Source: an uncultured Eubacteriales bacterium
Lineage (GTDB): Bacteria > Bacillota > Clostridia > Oscillospirales > CAG-272
Assembly (NCBI GenBank): GCA_934432725.1
Contig: CAKRZE010000010.1
Location: forward strand, 31,781 to 95,780
Direction: 5' to 3'
DNA length: 64,000 bases
The position numbers and the translations under genes are program-made. A model generated the notes under the pieces. That model saw nothing but the letters and a program-made list of their open reading frames with translations, did no database searches and was not told the origin of the DNA. Shown here one piece after another: positions 8,101-17,508 of this stretch. Position 1 is the stretch's first letter. Each line of letters opens with the position of its first letter.

Positions 8101-8148
8101 GGGGCTGCCCCAAAACATCTCGTTTTGGGGCAGCCCCTTGATTTTTAT
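8101..8148 (+). terminator. Strong hairpin terminator after the Fe-S pair
   Basis: A 16-bp perfect stem, GGGGCTGCCCCAAAAC (8101-8116) with its complement (8122-8137), loop ATCTC, followed by TTGATTTTTAT on the plus strand. The minus strand has no T-run, so it acts for plus transcripts. The stretch 8149-8383 shows nothing else. Confidence 0.75.
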
Positions 8149-8383
8149 CTGCAAACAGCCCGCTTCCATCGGCAGGCATCGGACGCGGGAACCAAAAACA
8201 ACGGACCTGATCCGAGGAGATATCCGTGCCCGGCTCCGTTTCATCGGTCGCAGATCGGATTCCCAGACGGCGCACAGGCGGCAGCTCCGGATACTGCCGG
8301 GCTGCTCCTCCCTTTCGTAAAAACGCGCTTCCCGCAAAGACTGTACCTCCCGCCTCCGAAACGACGGAAGCGCATCCGCAGCG

Positions 8384-10342
8384 TCAATCCAGCTCCCGCA
8401 CGCCGGTATACAGCTCATAATATCTGCCCTTCATGGCAAGAAGCTGTTCGTGTGTGCCGCGCTCAATGATTTCACCGTGCTCCAGCACCATAATGGCATC
8501 CGCATTTCTGACCGTGGAGAGCCGGTGCGCAATGACAAAGGTGGTGCGGTTCTTCATCAGACGCTCCATGCCGTGCTCTATATGCCGCTCCGTCCGGGTG
8601 TCAACAGAGGAGGTAGCCTCGTCCAAGACGAGGATCGGCGCCTTGCTGATGGCTGCACGCGCAATGTTCAGGAGCTGACGCTGCCCCTGCGACAGGTTGG
8701 CGCCGTCTCCCTCCAGCCGCGTCTGATAGCCGTCCGACAGACGCATGATAAAGCTGTGTGCGCTTGCGGTCTTTGCCGCCTCAACCACTTCTTCATCGGT
8801 TGCATCCGGTCTTCCATAGCGGATGTTCTCCATCACCGTGCCGGTAAACAGGTGCGTATCCTGAAGAACCATCGCAATGCTCCGCCGCAGCTCATCCCGC
8901 CGGTACTGACGGATATCCACGGAATCGATCGTAATGCTTCCCTCTTCTATATCATAAAAGCGGTTCAGAAGATTCGTAACCGTCGTCTTTCCGGCTCCGG
9001 TCGAACCGACAAATGCAATCTTCTGTCCCGGCTTCGCATACAGATCAATGTGGTGCAGGACCGTTCTGCCGGGAACATAGCCGAAGCTCACATCGTGCAT
9101 TACCACGTGCCCCTGCATGCCCTCTGTTGTTTTGGCATCCGGAACATCGGGAAGCTCAGGCTGTTCGTCCATGACCGCAAATACGCGCTCTGCCCCGGCA
9201 AGCGCCGCGAATACCGTGGAGGTCTGCTGCGAAATCATATTGATCGGCATGGAAAACTGACGGGAGTAGTTTGCAAATACCGTAAGCGCTCCGGGCGTCA
9301 GTCCCGCCGTACACATCAGAATACCGCCCACGCCAACCGTCACGGCATAGGAAATCTGCGAGGTGTTTCCCATAATCGGTCCCATCACGCCGCCCCAGAA
9401 CTGTGCACGGAACTGTTTGTCCCGCATGTCGTTGTTCAGAAGTGCAAATTCATCCACACATACCTGCTCATGGTTAAAGACCTTGATCACCTTCTGCCCG
9501 GTCACGGTTTCTTCCATATACCCGTTAACCGCACCGAGTGCAGCCTGCTGCCCCCCGTAATATTTCGCGGAATATTTTGCAATTCTTCCGCCGCCGCGGA
9601 TAAAGAGCGGAATGAATGCCACCGTGATCAGCGTCAGCCAGACATTCGTTGTAATCATAAAGACAAAGGTTCCGATCAGCGTCACCGAGCCGGAAACCAG
9701 CGAGGTGAGCGAATTATTCAGCATGGTATCGATGTTATCAATATCGTTTGTAAAGCGGGACATGATCTCTCCGGTCGGCTTTCCGTCAAAATACCGGACC
9801 GGAAGCCGCTGGAGCTTTTCAAACAGATCGTTTCGGATCGTCTCCACCGCACCCTGCGATATTTTCAGCATCATCAGACCTTGCAGATAGGTTGAGGCTA
9901 TTCCGATCAGATAGACCGCCAGAAGAATCAGAATTGCGGTCAGGATATACGTGAGGATTTCATTCCCGATCCACGCGGAAACCGGCTCGGTAAAGGCGCT
10001 GATGAAACGGTTTGCGATTTTCTCCGGCGCGCTCATCTGAATGACCGCCCCCGGAACAGTCGCCTCGGTCAGCTTATTGATGACCGGCGCCAACAGATAA
10101 GAGCCGACAAGCGAGGTGATTGTGCTGAGAAGCATAAAGGCAAGGACCAGAACAAACCGGAGTCGGTACGGCTTCAGATATCCGAGCATGCGCCGGATGG
10201 TCTTGCCCGCATCCTTCGGTTTGGCTCCGCCCGGACCTCTCCTGCCTCCGGGACCGCCGCGCCGCATTCCTCCCCTTGATGCGGAGGCGACGCTGTTATA
10301 TTGCTTTTGAAGCTCTTCCAATGATCTTGCCATCCCGCTCAC
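8384..10342 (-). CDS. Heterodimeric ABC exporter, subunit B (permease-ATPase fusion)
   Basis: The 652-residue half-transporter begins with a Gly/Arg-rich cytoplasmic N-terminus (about 35 residues), then six membrane helices (about 60-340), then an ATPase domain with Walker A GSTGAGKTT, signature LSQGQRQ, Walker B ILVLDEATS and a His in IAHRLST. It is a type IV exporter of the MdlB/LmrD kind. The stop of the partner overlaps its start: the frame opens at a GTG (10342) with AAAGGA 3-4 bases before it, and an in-frame ATG follows at 10333. Either could be used. With its neighbour it should form a drug or lipid exporter under the MarR protein encoded first in the operon. The substrate is unknown. 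Confidence 0.85.
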   Translation of the reverse strand: MSGMARSLEELQKQYNSVASASRGGMRRGGPGGRRGPGGAKPKDAGKTIRRMLGYLKPYRLRFVLVLAFMLLSTITSLVGSYLLAPVINKLTEATVPGAVIQMSAPEKIANRFISAFTEPVSAWIGNEILTYILTAILILLAVYLIGIASTYLQGLMMLKISQGAVETIRNDLFEKLQRLPVRYFDGKPTGEIMSRFTNDIDNIDTMLNNSLTSLVSGSVTLIGTFVFMITTNVWLTLITVAFIPLFIRGGGRIAKYSAKYYGGQQAALGAVNGYMEETVTGQKVIKVFNHEQVCVDEFALLNNDMRDKQFRAQFWGGVMGPIMGNTSQISYAVTVGVGGILMCTAGLTPGALTVFANYSRQFSMPINMISQQTSTVFAALAGAERVFAVMDEQPELPDVPDAKTTEGMQGHVVMHDVSFGYVPGRTVLHHIDLYAKPGQKIAFVGSTGAGKTTVTNLLNRFYDIEEGSITIDSVDIRQYRRDELRRSIAMVLQDTHLFTGTVMENIRYGRPDATDEEVVEAAKTASAHSFIMRLSDGYQTRLEGDGANLSQGQRQLLNIARAAISKAPILVLDEATSSVDTRTERHIEHGMERLMKNRTTFVIAHRLSTVRNADAIMVLEHGEIIERGTHEQLLAMKGRYYELYTGVRELD

Positions 10343-12078
10343 GCATCCTTTCTGTCGGTTTGAGAATAATAAATTTCCTGGTATTCGGCATTGGAAGCAA
10401 GCAGCTCTCCGTGCGTGCCGACTCCTGTTATCCTGCCGTCATCCATCACCACGATTTCATCGGCATCCATCACAGAGGAAATCCGCTGTGCAATGATGAT
10501 CTTTGTGGTATCCGGCAGCTCCTGCCGGAACGCCCGGCGGATCTGCGCCTCGGTTGCCGTATCTACCGCGCTTGTGGAGTCGTCCAGAATCAGAACCTTG
10601 GGCTTCTTCAAAAGCGCGCGTGCAATACAAAGCCGCTGCTTCTGTCCGCCGGACACATTGGAGCCGCCCTGTTCCAGAACGGTATCATAGCCCTCCCGGA
10701 ATTCCGACACGAATTTATCCGCCTGCGCCTGTGCGGCAGCCTCTCTGACCTCATCGTCCGTTGCCGCTTCGTTGCCCCATCTGAGATTTTCCGCAATCGT
10801 ACCGGAGAACAGTGTGTTCTTTTGCAGAACCATCCCGATGCCTTCTCTCAGGTTTTCCAGAGAATAGTCCCGGACATTCACACCGTCCACAAGCACAGCT
10901 CCGCTGTCTGCGTCATACAGTCTGGAAATCATGGAAACCAGCGTGCTCTTCCCGCAGCCGGTCGAGCCGATAATGCCGACCGTTGCGCCGGCAGGGATTT
11001 TCAGACTGATATGATCCAGTACACACTCCTCGCTGTTTTTATAATAGCGGAAGCAGACATCCTGAAACTCAACCGTTCCTTTCGTCACATGCAGTGCCGG
11101 GTAAGCGGCGTTTTCATCGCTGATATCGCTTTTCTCGTCCAGAACCTCTCTGATGCGCCTTGCGGAGGCAAGCGCACGGGAGGACATCATCAGCATGAAG
11201 GTCACCATCATCAGAGACGACAGAATCTGCGTCACATAGGTAATAAATGCCGAAAGATCTCCGACCTCCATCCCGCCGTCCAGCACAATGCCTCCGCCGA
11301 ACCAGATGACGGCAAGCGTTGTCAGGTTCATAAAGACGGTCGTCAGCGGCTGCATAAAAATCATGACCTTCATCGCGGAAATGCCCGCATCCTTCAGATC
11401 GGCGTTGGCACGGTGAAATTTCCCGACCTCATGCTCCTCCCGCACAAAGGACTTGACAACGCGGACATTCGTCACATTTTCCTGCACCGTTGCATTCAGC
11501 GCATCCAGTTTTGTCTGCATCGCGGAAAAACGCGGAAAGCCCTTGGCAATGACAAGGCTGATTGCAAGCAGCATCAGAGGGATTGTGACCGCAAAAACCA
11601 CCGACAGCGAAGGCTTGATGGTGATTGCCATAATCAGCGCCGCAATCAGCATCCCGGGCGCACGCAGCGCCATCCGGAGCATCATATTGACAAAATTCTG
11701 AAGCTGTGTGACATCGTTTGTCAGGCGGGTCACAAGAGAACCGGTCGAAAATTTATCGATATTGGAAAAAGAATACTTCTGCACCTTCGCATATGCATCG
11801 GCACGCAGATCCGCCGCAAAGTTCACCGATGCCTTTGCGCCGAAATAAGCCCCTCCGACGCCGCCTGCCATCATCAAAACCGCCGTCAGAATCATCAGGA
11901 GCATCGTGCCGACACTCCCGCCTACGGTCAGCGTACCGTCATTGGCACTGTTGATTACGCCCGAAAACAGCTTCGGCAAAATCACCTCTCCGGCGACCTC
12001 TACCAGCATGCAGACCGGTCCGATGATAAAATACGGAAAATACGGTCTGATATATTTCATCCATGTTGACTGTTTCAT
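10339..12078 (-). CDS. Heterodimeric ABC exporter, subunit A (permease-ATPase fusion)
   Basis: This half-transporter of about 579 residues has six membrane helices in the first 310 residues and an ATPase domain with Walker A GSTGCGKST, signature VSGGQKQRL and Walker B LILDDSTSAVD. The catalytic Glu after Walker B is replaced by Asp (LDDS), as in the degenerate site of heterodimeric exporters such as LmrC or TM287. The partner keeps LDEA, so one consensus and one degenerate site are predicted. The ATG at 12076-12078 is preferred because it overlaps the stop of marR and has GGGAGG before it. An upstream in-frame ATG at 12099 is the alternative. Cotranscribed with marR and the second half-transporter. 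Confidence 0.85.
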   Translation of the reverse strand: MKQSTWMKYIRPYFPYFIIGPVCMLVEVAGEVILPKLFSGVINSANDGTLTVGGSVGTMLLMILTAVLMMAGGVGGAYFGAKASVNFAADLRADAYAKVQKYSFSNIDKFSTGSLVTRLTNDVTQLQNFVNMMLRMALRAPGMLIAALIMAITIKPSLSVVFAVTIPLMLLAISLVIAKGFPRFSAMQTKLDALNATVQENVTNVRVVKSFVREEHEVGKFHRANADLKDAGISAMKVMIFMQPLTTVFMNLTTLAVIWFGGGIVLDGGMEVGDLSAFITYVTQILSSLMMVTFMLMMSSRALASARRIREVLDEKSDISDENAAYPALHVTKGTVEFQDVCFRYYKNSEECVLDHISLKIPAGATVGIIGSTGCGKSTLVSMISRLYDADSGAVLVDGVNVRDYSLENLREGIGMVLQKNTLFSGTIAENLRWGNEAATDDEVREAAAQAQADKFVSEFREGYDTVLEQGGSNVSGGQKQRLCIARALLKKPKVLILDDSTSAVDTATEAQIRRAFRQELPDTTKIIIAQRISSVMDADEIVVMDDGRITGVGTHGELLASNAEYQEIYYSQTDRKDA

Positions 12079-12079
12079 G

Positions 12080-12559
12080 TCAGTCCCTGCCTCCCTCATT
12101 CCATTGCGCTTTTCTGGAATTCATCCGGTTCAGATTATCGATCATCCGGTCAAAGCAGCGGATCATATGCCGCATATCCTCCTCGGTCAGCCCGGCACAG
12201 ATATCCTCCTCTGCGCTGTCGAACAGCTCCTTCATTTTTTGAACAATTTCCTCGCCCTCCGGCGTGATTCTGATCTGATTGACCCGATTGTCGCTGCTCA
12301 CCGTGTTTTTTTCGATACAGCCGCTCTTTTCAAGCTTCTTCAGCATCACTGCCACAGCCGACGGACTGATTCTCAAAAACCCGGCAAGCTCTTTCTGAGA
12401 CGGCACCCCGCCGCAGCCGCTTAAAAACAGAAGCAGCCGCTGCTGCGCATGATGTCCGCCGATTCCGGACGCCAGGCTTTCCATGGCACAGTGCTGCCTG
12501 CGGCAGACAGCAAGCATCTCGGAAATCATGGTGTGCTGCAAATTTCTTTCTTCGCTCAT
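12080..12559 (-). CDS. MarR family transcriptional regulator
   Basis: About 159 residues with the MarR winged-helix core: a recognition region PSQKELAGFLRISPSAVAVMLKKLEKSGCI, then a wing with SSDNRVNQIRITPEG. The C-terminal helices would form the dimer arm. The start at 12559 is set by GGAAGGAG eleven bases upstream; a longer in-frame extension to 12607 lacks a ribosome site and is unlike the family. It is the first gene of an operon with two ABC half-transporters, a common layout for efflux systems repressed by their own MarR protein. An inverted repeat just downstream of its -10 box is the likely autoregulatory operator. Confidence 0.88.
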   Translation of the reverse strand: MSEERNLQHTMISEMLAVCRRQHCAMESLASGIGGHHAQQRLLLFLSGCGGVPSQKELAGFLRISPSAVAVMLKKLEKSGCIEKNTVSSDNRVNQIRITPEGEEIVQKMKELFDSAEEDICAGLTEEDMRHMIRCFDRMIDNLNRMNSRKAQWNEGGRD

Positions 12560-12761
12560 CCAGCCAAATGCTCCTTCCCTGCGGACGGTACGGAATGCGG
12601 CAGGCACAGCCGGCTTACCGCAGCCTCGGTTCGGCTTTGGAAGACCGGTACATCTATCGCGTCGCCGTCCGAAATACCCGCTGCTGTTTTCCGGCTTTTT
12701 CCCGGACCCGGCTCTGCCATAGATTCGGCGCCCTTCCGTCCCCCGTCCTGTAATTATATAA

Positions 12762-12816
12762 TTAACCAGTTAATGATCAACATGTTTATTATAAGAACCT
12801 CCGTGCCGATTGTCAA
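12762..12816 (-). promoter_or_regulatory. Promoter and putative MarR operator of the efflux operon
   Basis: On the minus strand, TTGACA (12811-12816) and TATAAT (12788-12793) are 17 bases apart. Just downstream, 12762-12775 reads ATTAAC-CA-GTTAAT, a perfect 6-bp inverted repeat with a 2-base centre. It sits about where the first transcribed bases would be, a position that fits repression. Confidence 0.75.
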
Positions 12817-13292
12817 TACTCCTCCGGACATTTTACATTCTGTACAAATTTCGGACACACCCACCGGACAGATACCATCCGCGCCCCGCCACGCCGTGCA
12901 TCATCACAAGTGCTCCCTGCCGGCAGGCAAAGCGAGAAACATCTGCCCGGCAAGCAGCATTTCTTTTGTTTTCCGCGGGATCCCCCCGCCTCAAGGCGTA
13001 CGCGTGTGATGCCGAAAACGGCAGAAGCGGCTCGCGGCTTCTTCGGGATAGCCGCCTAAGCCCGCAAAAGCCTCATCCGGAGGCATTCTGCCGAAGCCAT
13101 CGGCTCCGCTTCACGCACCAAGCCGGAGCATGCCGGCAGACATAGTCCCGCAGCACCGGGGATTCACAGGCATCTGCGGGTTGCATCCCCCAAAAGCCTT
13201 CTCAGAGGTCTGACAGGCACACATTCCGGCGCCCGCACCCACATTCCACCGGCATTCAAGTCAATTGCTGAGCCGTTTTTGCCGAAGCACGC
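12817..13292. other. Gene-free spacer
   Basis: About 475 bases between the efflux operon promoter and the bidirectional terminator. No coding region or structure is recognised. Confidence 0.35.
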
Positions 13293-13339
13293 AAAAAAGC
13301 GGAGCACGGCTGCCGTTCTGCATACCGTCTCCGCTTTTT
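13293..13339. terminator. Bidirectional terminator
   Basis: AAAAAAGCGGAG (13293-13304) pairs with CTCCGCTTTTT (13329-13339). It has T-runs in both directions and serves at least the minus-strand MATE gene ending at 13395. Confidence 0.6.
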
Positions 13340-13394
13340 CGTCTCCCTCACTGCCCCTGCAATAGCATCCGGCACCAAAAGAAACCGCAATGCT

Positions 13395-14804
13395 TTACGC
13401 AGGCTTCGCCTTTTCTTCCTGTACAATATTTCTGATCCAGATTCCGCGCTTCACCAGAATAAAGCCGATCACTGCCTTTATGATGTCCAAGGACTGCGTC
13501 AGAATGTAGATCGGCAGAATCGACAGCCCGGTATAACGGCTGAGCCAATAGGCAACCGGTGCCGTGACCACCCAGATAAAGCAGCTGTCAAACAAAAATG
13601 TCACCAGTGTTTTGCCCCCGGAGCGAAGCGTGAAATATGCCACATGCACAAACGCGTGAATCGGCATCAGAACCGCCCCGACACGCATCAGAGAAGTTGC
13701 AAGCTCCCGCACATTGGACTCTGTATTGTATATGTAGGGAATCCACTCCGCCACAATATAATAGATCCCCCCGACAAGAACGCTCAGCGCCAGCGCAAAT
13801 ACAATCATTTTCCGCGCCGCGTCTCTTACCTCATCATACGCCCCCGCGCCGAGCATCTGACCCAAAAGAATGCCGACCGCAACGCCGACAGCCATAAAGG
13901 ACACCGTAAACACATTCCAGAAGGTCTGCGAGATCGTATTTGCCGAAACCACTTCAAAGCCTTTCATCGAATAACACTGGTTCTGAAACGCAATTCCCGC
14001 TGCCCACAGCGTTTCGTTCAGCATAAGCGGCGCGCCCTGCATCACAATCTGCCGGACCAGTCTCCCCGGAATCCGGAAATCCGAAAAAGCCTTGACAATG
14101 AAGGGATTGCGCTCCGTGTGCCGGTGCGTCCAGAGCGCCACCGCAAACAGCTCCGCAAAGCGCGATATCACGGTTGCAGCCGCTGCTCCCGTTGCCCCCA
14201 TTGCCGGTGCGCCGAAATGCCCGAATATCAGCACATAGTTCAGAAAAAGATTCACACATACCGCCAGAATTCCGGACGCCATCGGAACAACGGTTTCTCC
14301 GGTTTCCCGCAGCGTACCGGCATACGCCTGCGCCAGAGCGTACGGAAGAAGCCCGACCAGCATCACCCACAAATATGCCTCCGCATGCTTCTGCGCCGCA
14401 AGAATGTCTGTCACCGTACCTTCTCCCAGCAGATACTGATGAATCAGCCCGGGACCGAACAGCAAAAATACAAAAATCCCCAGAATGGACAGCACCGTGC
14501 AGATCAGAACCTTAAACCGGAACGTTGCCTTTACCCCGTCCTGATCCTTTTTTCCGTAATACTGCGCCGTAAAGATCCCCGCACCGGACACCGCACCGAA
14601 TACGCACAGATTAAAAACCATAATCAGCTGGTTGGAAACCGAAACCCCCGTCATCTGAACGGTCCCGACGCGCCCGACCATAATATTATCAAGCATACTG
14701 ACAAAATTGGTTATGCCGTTCTGCAGCATAATCGGAAGCGCGACCGCAAAAAGCCTGCGGTAAAAGCTTTTGTCTCCGATATATTTTCGAATGCCTGTTA
14801 TCAT
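13395..14804 (-). CDS. MATE family efflux transporter
   Basis: The 469-residue integral membrane protein has about twelve helices and the two-fold repeat of MATE transporters. Recognisable pieces are the N-terminal FRRLFAVALPIMLQNGITNF-like segment and SMLDNIMVGRVG, close to the consensus DNIMVGR. The second half opens with QGAPLMLNETLWAAG. These carriers export cationic drugs or metabolites in exchange for Na+ or H+. The substrate cannot be told. It is monocistronic, with its own promoter (14882-14911) and a terminator at 13293-13339. It follows the ABC efflux operon in the same orientation but as a separate unit. Confidence 0.92.
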   Translation of the reverse strand: MITGIRKYIGDKSFYRRLFAVALPIMLQNGITNFVSMLDNIMVGRVGTVQMTGVSVSNQLIMVFNLCVFGAVSGAGIFTAQYYGKKDQDGVKATFRFKVLICTVLSILGIFVFLLFGPGLIHQYLLGEGTVTDILAAQKHAEAYLWVMLVGLLPYALAQAYAGTLRETGETVVPMASGILAVCVNLFLNYVLIFGHFGAPAMGATGAAAATVISRFAELFAVALWTHRHTERNPFIVKAFSDFRIPGRLVRQIVMQGAPLMLNETLWAAGIAFQNQCYSMKGFEVVSANTISQTFWNVFTVSFMAVGVAVGILLGQMLGAGAYDEVRDAARKMIVFALALSVLVGGIYYIVAEWIPYIYNTESNVRELATSLMRVGAVLMPIHAFVHVAYFTLRSGGKTLVTFLFDSCFIWVVTAPVAYWLSRYTGLSILPIYILTQSLDIIKAVIGFILVKRGIWIRNIVQEEKAKPA

Positions 14805-14881
14805 GAAATTGATACCCTCCGGGTTAATTTCCGCTCTGTTTTCCCCCCATCAAGGCTGAAATCGAACAGTACGGAGCTGTT

Positions 14882-14911
14882 ATTATAGCATATTCCGCCG
14901 AATAAAGTCAA
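14882..14911 (-). promoter_or_regulatory. Promoter of the MATE gene
   Basis: On the minus strand, TTGACT (14906-14911) and TATAAT (14882-14887) are separated by 18 bases, 78 bases before the start codon. Confidence 0.7.
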
Positions 14912-15000
14912 TAACTCCGTCCGGTTTTCCGAAAATAATCCGACAAACACCGCACCATGGCCGTTCCGCAGGCAAGGCTCCCAGGTGCCTCCTAAAAAAG

Positions 15001-16155
15001 TCACCGGAGTATAAACGGCGTCATCTGCAAAGCAGCCTCCCCGCTGCGCGGAACGGGGAGCATCATGCCGTAAAGCTCCTCTGCCAGAAGCGCATGCTCA
15101 AACTGCGGCACGACCGCAGGATACCGGACGTAATCCGCCGGTTTGGTCAGAACACAAATCCGCGAGGTCCTTTTCATACGCTTCAGCAGCGTACAGCCCG
15201 TCCCGGATGCCGCAAGCAGCATGGTATACTGCGGCATTTCCCGCAGCATCTCATCCGTTGTGCCGAGCACCATATTCCGCACCGCACGTCGGACCCGCGC
15301 CCGGGTATATTTTTTCAGTCCGACCGCAGCCTCAAATTCCGAAAGTGACGCCGCCTTCCCGGCTGCCCTGCGGAAGCAGCGTTCCATCCCCGGCTCCGTC
15401 TCCGCTGCGGCAAGCATTTCCGCAGAGGCTCCGGTGCGAAGCTTCCACAAAAGAATCCGCTCTGCGTATGCCGCCCTCGCCTGCTCCGGAGCGGACAAGG
15501 TGAAATACTCCTCCGGAAGCAGGCCGGCACAGGCATCGGCATCGCCGCGCAGCAGCGCGTCTCTTGCAAGCGTGGCGGAATACCCGGGCTTGCGCGCATA
15601 CGTATAAAACTCCGGTGCAAAACCGACCTGAGCCGCCGCTCTCAGATAGGAGACGGCAAGAATATCATTCGGAAGCCGCGGAAAACCGTCGCCGAATACC
15701 TCGCGATAGGTCTGCTCCGCCAAACGGATCCCCGACTGCGTTTTGCCGCGCCGGTCCCCGGCTCCAGCCTCCTCCATCGCCTGCCGGAACTCGGCGGAAT
15801 CAAGGTTTTCAGCCGTCTGCAAAAGCTCCTTGAGCGCCCCGCGCTCGGAACCGAAGCAGAGAACATCCACACAGCCGAGCGCCTGAAGGACACCGACCGC
15901 GCCGCGCGCAAAAAACGGAGCCGAGGCGCCTGACCACGGATACGGCAGCTCCAGAACAAGATCGGCACCGCAGCGCACCGCCAACGCCGCCCGGTCATAT
16001 TTCGGAAAAATCGCCGGCTCCCCGCGCTGCACAAAGCTTCCGCTCATCAAAGCCAGAATCGTGCAGTCCCCCCACTTTTTCCGTATGATTTCAATCTGTC
16101 TGAGATGTCCGTTGTGAAATGGATTATATTCACAGATTACAGCAACAACTTCCAT
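15001..16155 (-). CDS. tmcAL: tRNA(Met) cytidine acetate ligase TmcAL (YlbM)
   Basis: The 384-residue protein has the nucleotidyltransferase motif NPFHNGH (residues 11-17), followed by SGSFVQRGEPA and a downstream LP-NDI segment, all typical of TmcAL/YlbM. In Bacillus subtilis this enzyme uses ATP and free acetate to make N4-acetylcytidine at the wobble position of elongator tRNA-Met. It acts in the cytoplasm. It is divergent from ackA, which interconverts acetate and acetyl phosphate, so both genes at this junction handle acetate; any shared control is inference. A YlbJ-like gene, a neighbour of ylbM in Bacillus, lies at the far left of the window. Confidence 0.9.
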   Translation of the reverse strand: MEVVAVICEYNPFHNGHLRQIEIIRKKWGDCTILALMSGSFVQRGEPAIFPKYDRAALAVRCGADLVLELPYPWSGASAPFFARGAVGVLQALGCVDVLCFGSERGALKELLQTAENLDSAEFRQAMEEAGAGDRRGKTQSGIRLAEQTYREVFGDGFPRLPNDILAVSYLRAAAQVGFAPEFYTYARKPGYSATLARDALLRGDADACAGLLPEEYFTLSAPEQARAAYAERILLWKLRTGASAEMLAAAETEPGMERCFRRAAGKAASLSEFEAAVGLKKYTRARVRRAVRNMVLGTTDEMLREMPQYTMLLAASGTGCTLLKRMKRTSRICVLTKPADYVRYPAVVPQFEHALLAEELYGMMLPVPRSGEAALQMTPFILR

Positions 16156-16192
16156 ATATTTTTGTCACTTTCGTAAAATTTCGGCAAAAATC

Positions 16193-16221
16193 TTGTATTT
16201 TTTTGCAGGATGTTATATAAT
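16193..16221 (+). promoter_or_regulatory. Promoter of ackA
   Basis: TTGTAT (16193-16198) and TATAAT (16216-16221) are spaced by 17 bases. The divergent tmcAL start lies about 40 bases to the left, so the two promoters share a short AT-rich region. Confidence 0.7.
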
Positions 16222-16293
16222 AAGCTGATATTATCATACAATAAAAATATATAATAATCAAGAGAAAAAACAGGATTCGGAGGATTTGATTCC

Positions 16294-17508
16294 ATGAAGG
16301 TACTTGTAGTCAATGCCGGCAGCTCCTCGCTGAAATATCAGCTGCTTGACACCGCAACCAACGAGCTGCTTGCAAAGGGAATTTGCGAGAGAATCGGAAT
16401 CGGCGGAAAAATCGAACATAAAAAGAACGGTCAGAAATACGTGCGCGACATCGAAATGCCGAACCACGCCGTTGCAACCAAAATCGTTGTGGACACGCTG
16501 ACCGATCCGGAGCTTGGCGTCATTCACGACATGAGCGAAATCGAGGCTGTCGGTCACAGAGTCGTCCACGGCGGTCCTTACTTCTTTGAAAGCTGCCTGG
16601 TCACGCCCGAGGTCATCGAAAAGCTGAAGCTCTGCGTGGACTTTGCCCCGCTGCATACGCCTGCACACCTGATGGGAATCGAGGGCTGCACCGCAGTTAT
16701 GCCGAACGTTCCGCAGGTTTTGGTCTTTGACACGGCATTCCATCAGACGATGCCCGAGAAGGCATATACCTACCCGCTTTCGTGGGACGTTATTGAAGAA
16801 TATAAGGTCCGCAGATACGGTGCGCACGGAACCTCTCACCGGTTTGTGGCTGCTGAAATGCAGAAGCTTCTGGCAGAAGCCGGAAAGGATCCGGCAGACA
16901 GCAAGATCATTACCTGCCACATCGGAAACGGCTCCTCCATTTCTGCTGTCAAGGGCGGAAAGTGCGTTGATACCTCCATGGGCTTCACGCCTCTGGACGG
17001 CGTTGAAATGGGCACACGCTGCGGCTCCATTGACCCCGCCATCGTTCCGTATATCATGAAGAAAAAGAATTTCACCCCCGATCAGGTTTCCAACTACATG
17101 AACAAGGAATGCGGGTTCCTCGGCGTATCCGGCATTTCCTCCGACTCCCGCGACATCGAGGCTGCCATTCTGAAGGGCAACCACCGTGCGGAGCTTGCCG
17201 CAACCATTCTGGCATATCAGGTTCAGAAGTACATCGGCTCCTATACGGCAGCCATGAACGGTCTGGACGCGATCGTGTTCACTGCCGGCATGGGCGAAAA
17301 CAATCCGGAGCTTCGTGAGCGCGCGTGCTCCAACATGGAGTATTTCGGAATCAAGATCGACAAGGAGCTCAATGCAAAGTCGCACCACCAGCCGAACATT
17401 GTCAAGCTCTCCACCGATGATTCCAAGGTTTTGGTTTACCTGATTCCGACCAACGAGGAACTGATGATTGCAATGGATACCGAAGCCATTGTCAAGGCTC
17501 ACGCCTGA
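16294..17508 (+). CDS. ackA: Acetate kinase
   Basis: The 404-residue enzyme opens with VNAGSSSLKYQL, the adenylate/phosphate loop of acetokinases. It carries VGHRVVHGG (Arg of the acetate pocket), FDTAFHQTMP, and the ASKHA-type GxGSS segment HIGNGSSISAV. The C-terminal half has FTAGMGENNPELRE. It converts acetyl phosphate and ADP to acetate and ATP, giving substrate-level ATP in a fermenting anaerobe. Length is normal and all key motifs are present. The start has GGAGGA upstream. No phosphotransacetylase gene adjoins it. The gene is followed by a GC-rich hairpin (17561-17591) and then a repeat element. Confidence 0.96.
   Translation: MKVLVVNAGSSSLKYQLLDTATNELLAKGICERIGIGGKIEHKKNGQKYVRDIEMPNHAVATKIVVDTLTDPELGVIHDMSEIEAVGHRVVHGGPYFFESCLVTPEVIEKLKLCVDFAPLHTPAHLMGIEGCTAVMPNVPQVLVFDTAFHQTMPEKAYTYPLSWDVIEEYKVRRYGAHGTSHRFVAAEMQKLLAEAGKDPADSKIITCHIGNGSSISAVKGGKCVDTSMGFTPLDGVEMGTRCGSIDPAIVPYIMKKKNFTPDQVSNYMNKECGFLGVSGISSDSRDIEAAILKGNHRAELAATILAYQVQKYIGSYTAAMNGLDAIVFTAGMGENNPELRERACSNMEYFGIKIDKELNAKSHHQPNIVKLSTDDSKVLVYLIPTNEELMIAMDTEAIVKAHA

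Noticed and set aside
8384..12099. Large plus-strand frames (8450-9895 and 10276-12069)
   Set aside because: Shadows of the two ABC half-transporters; His/Arg-rich, no domains.
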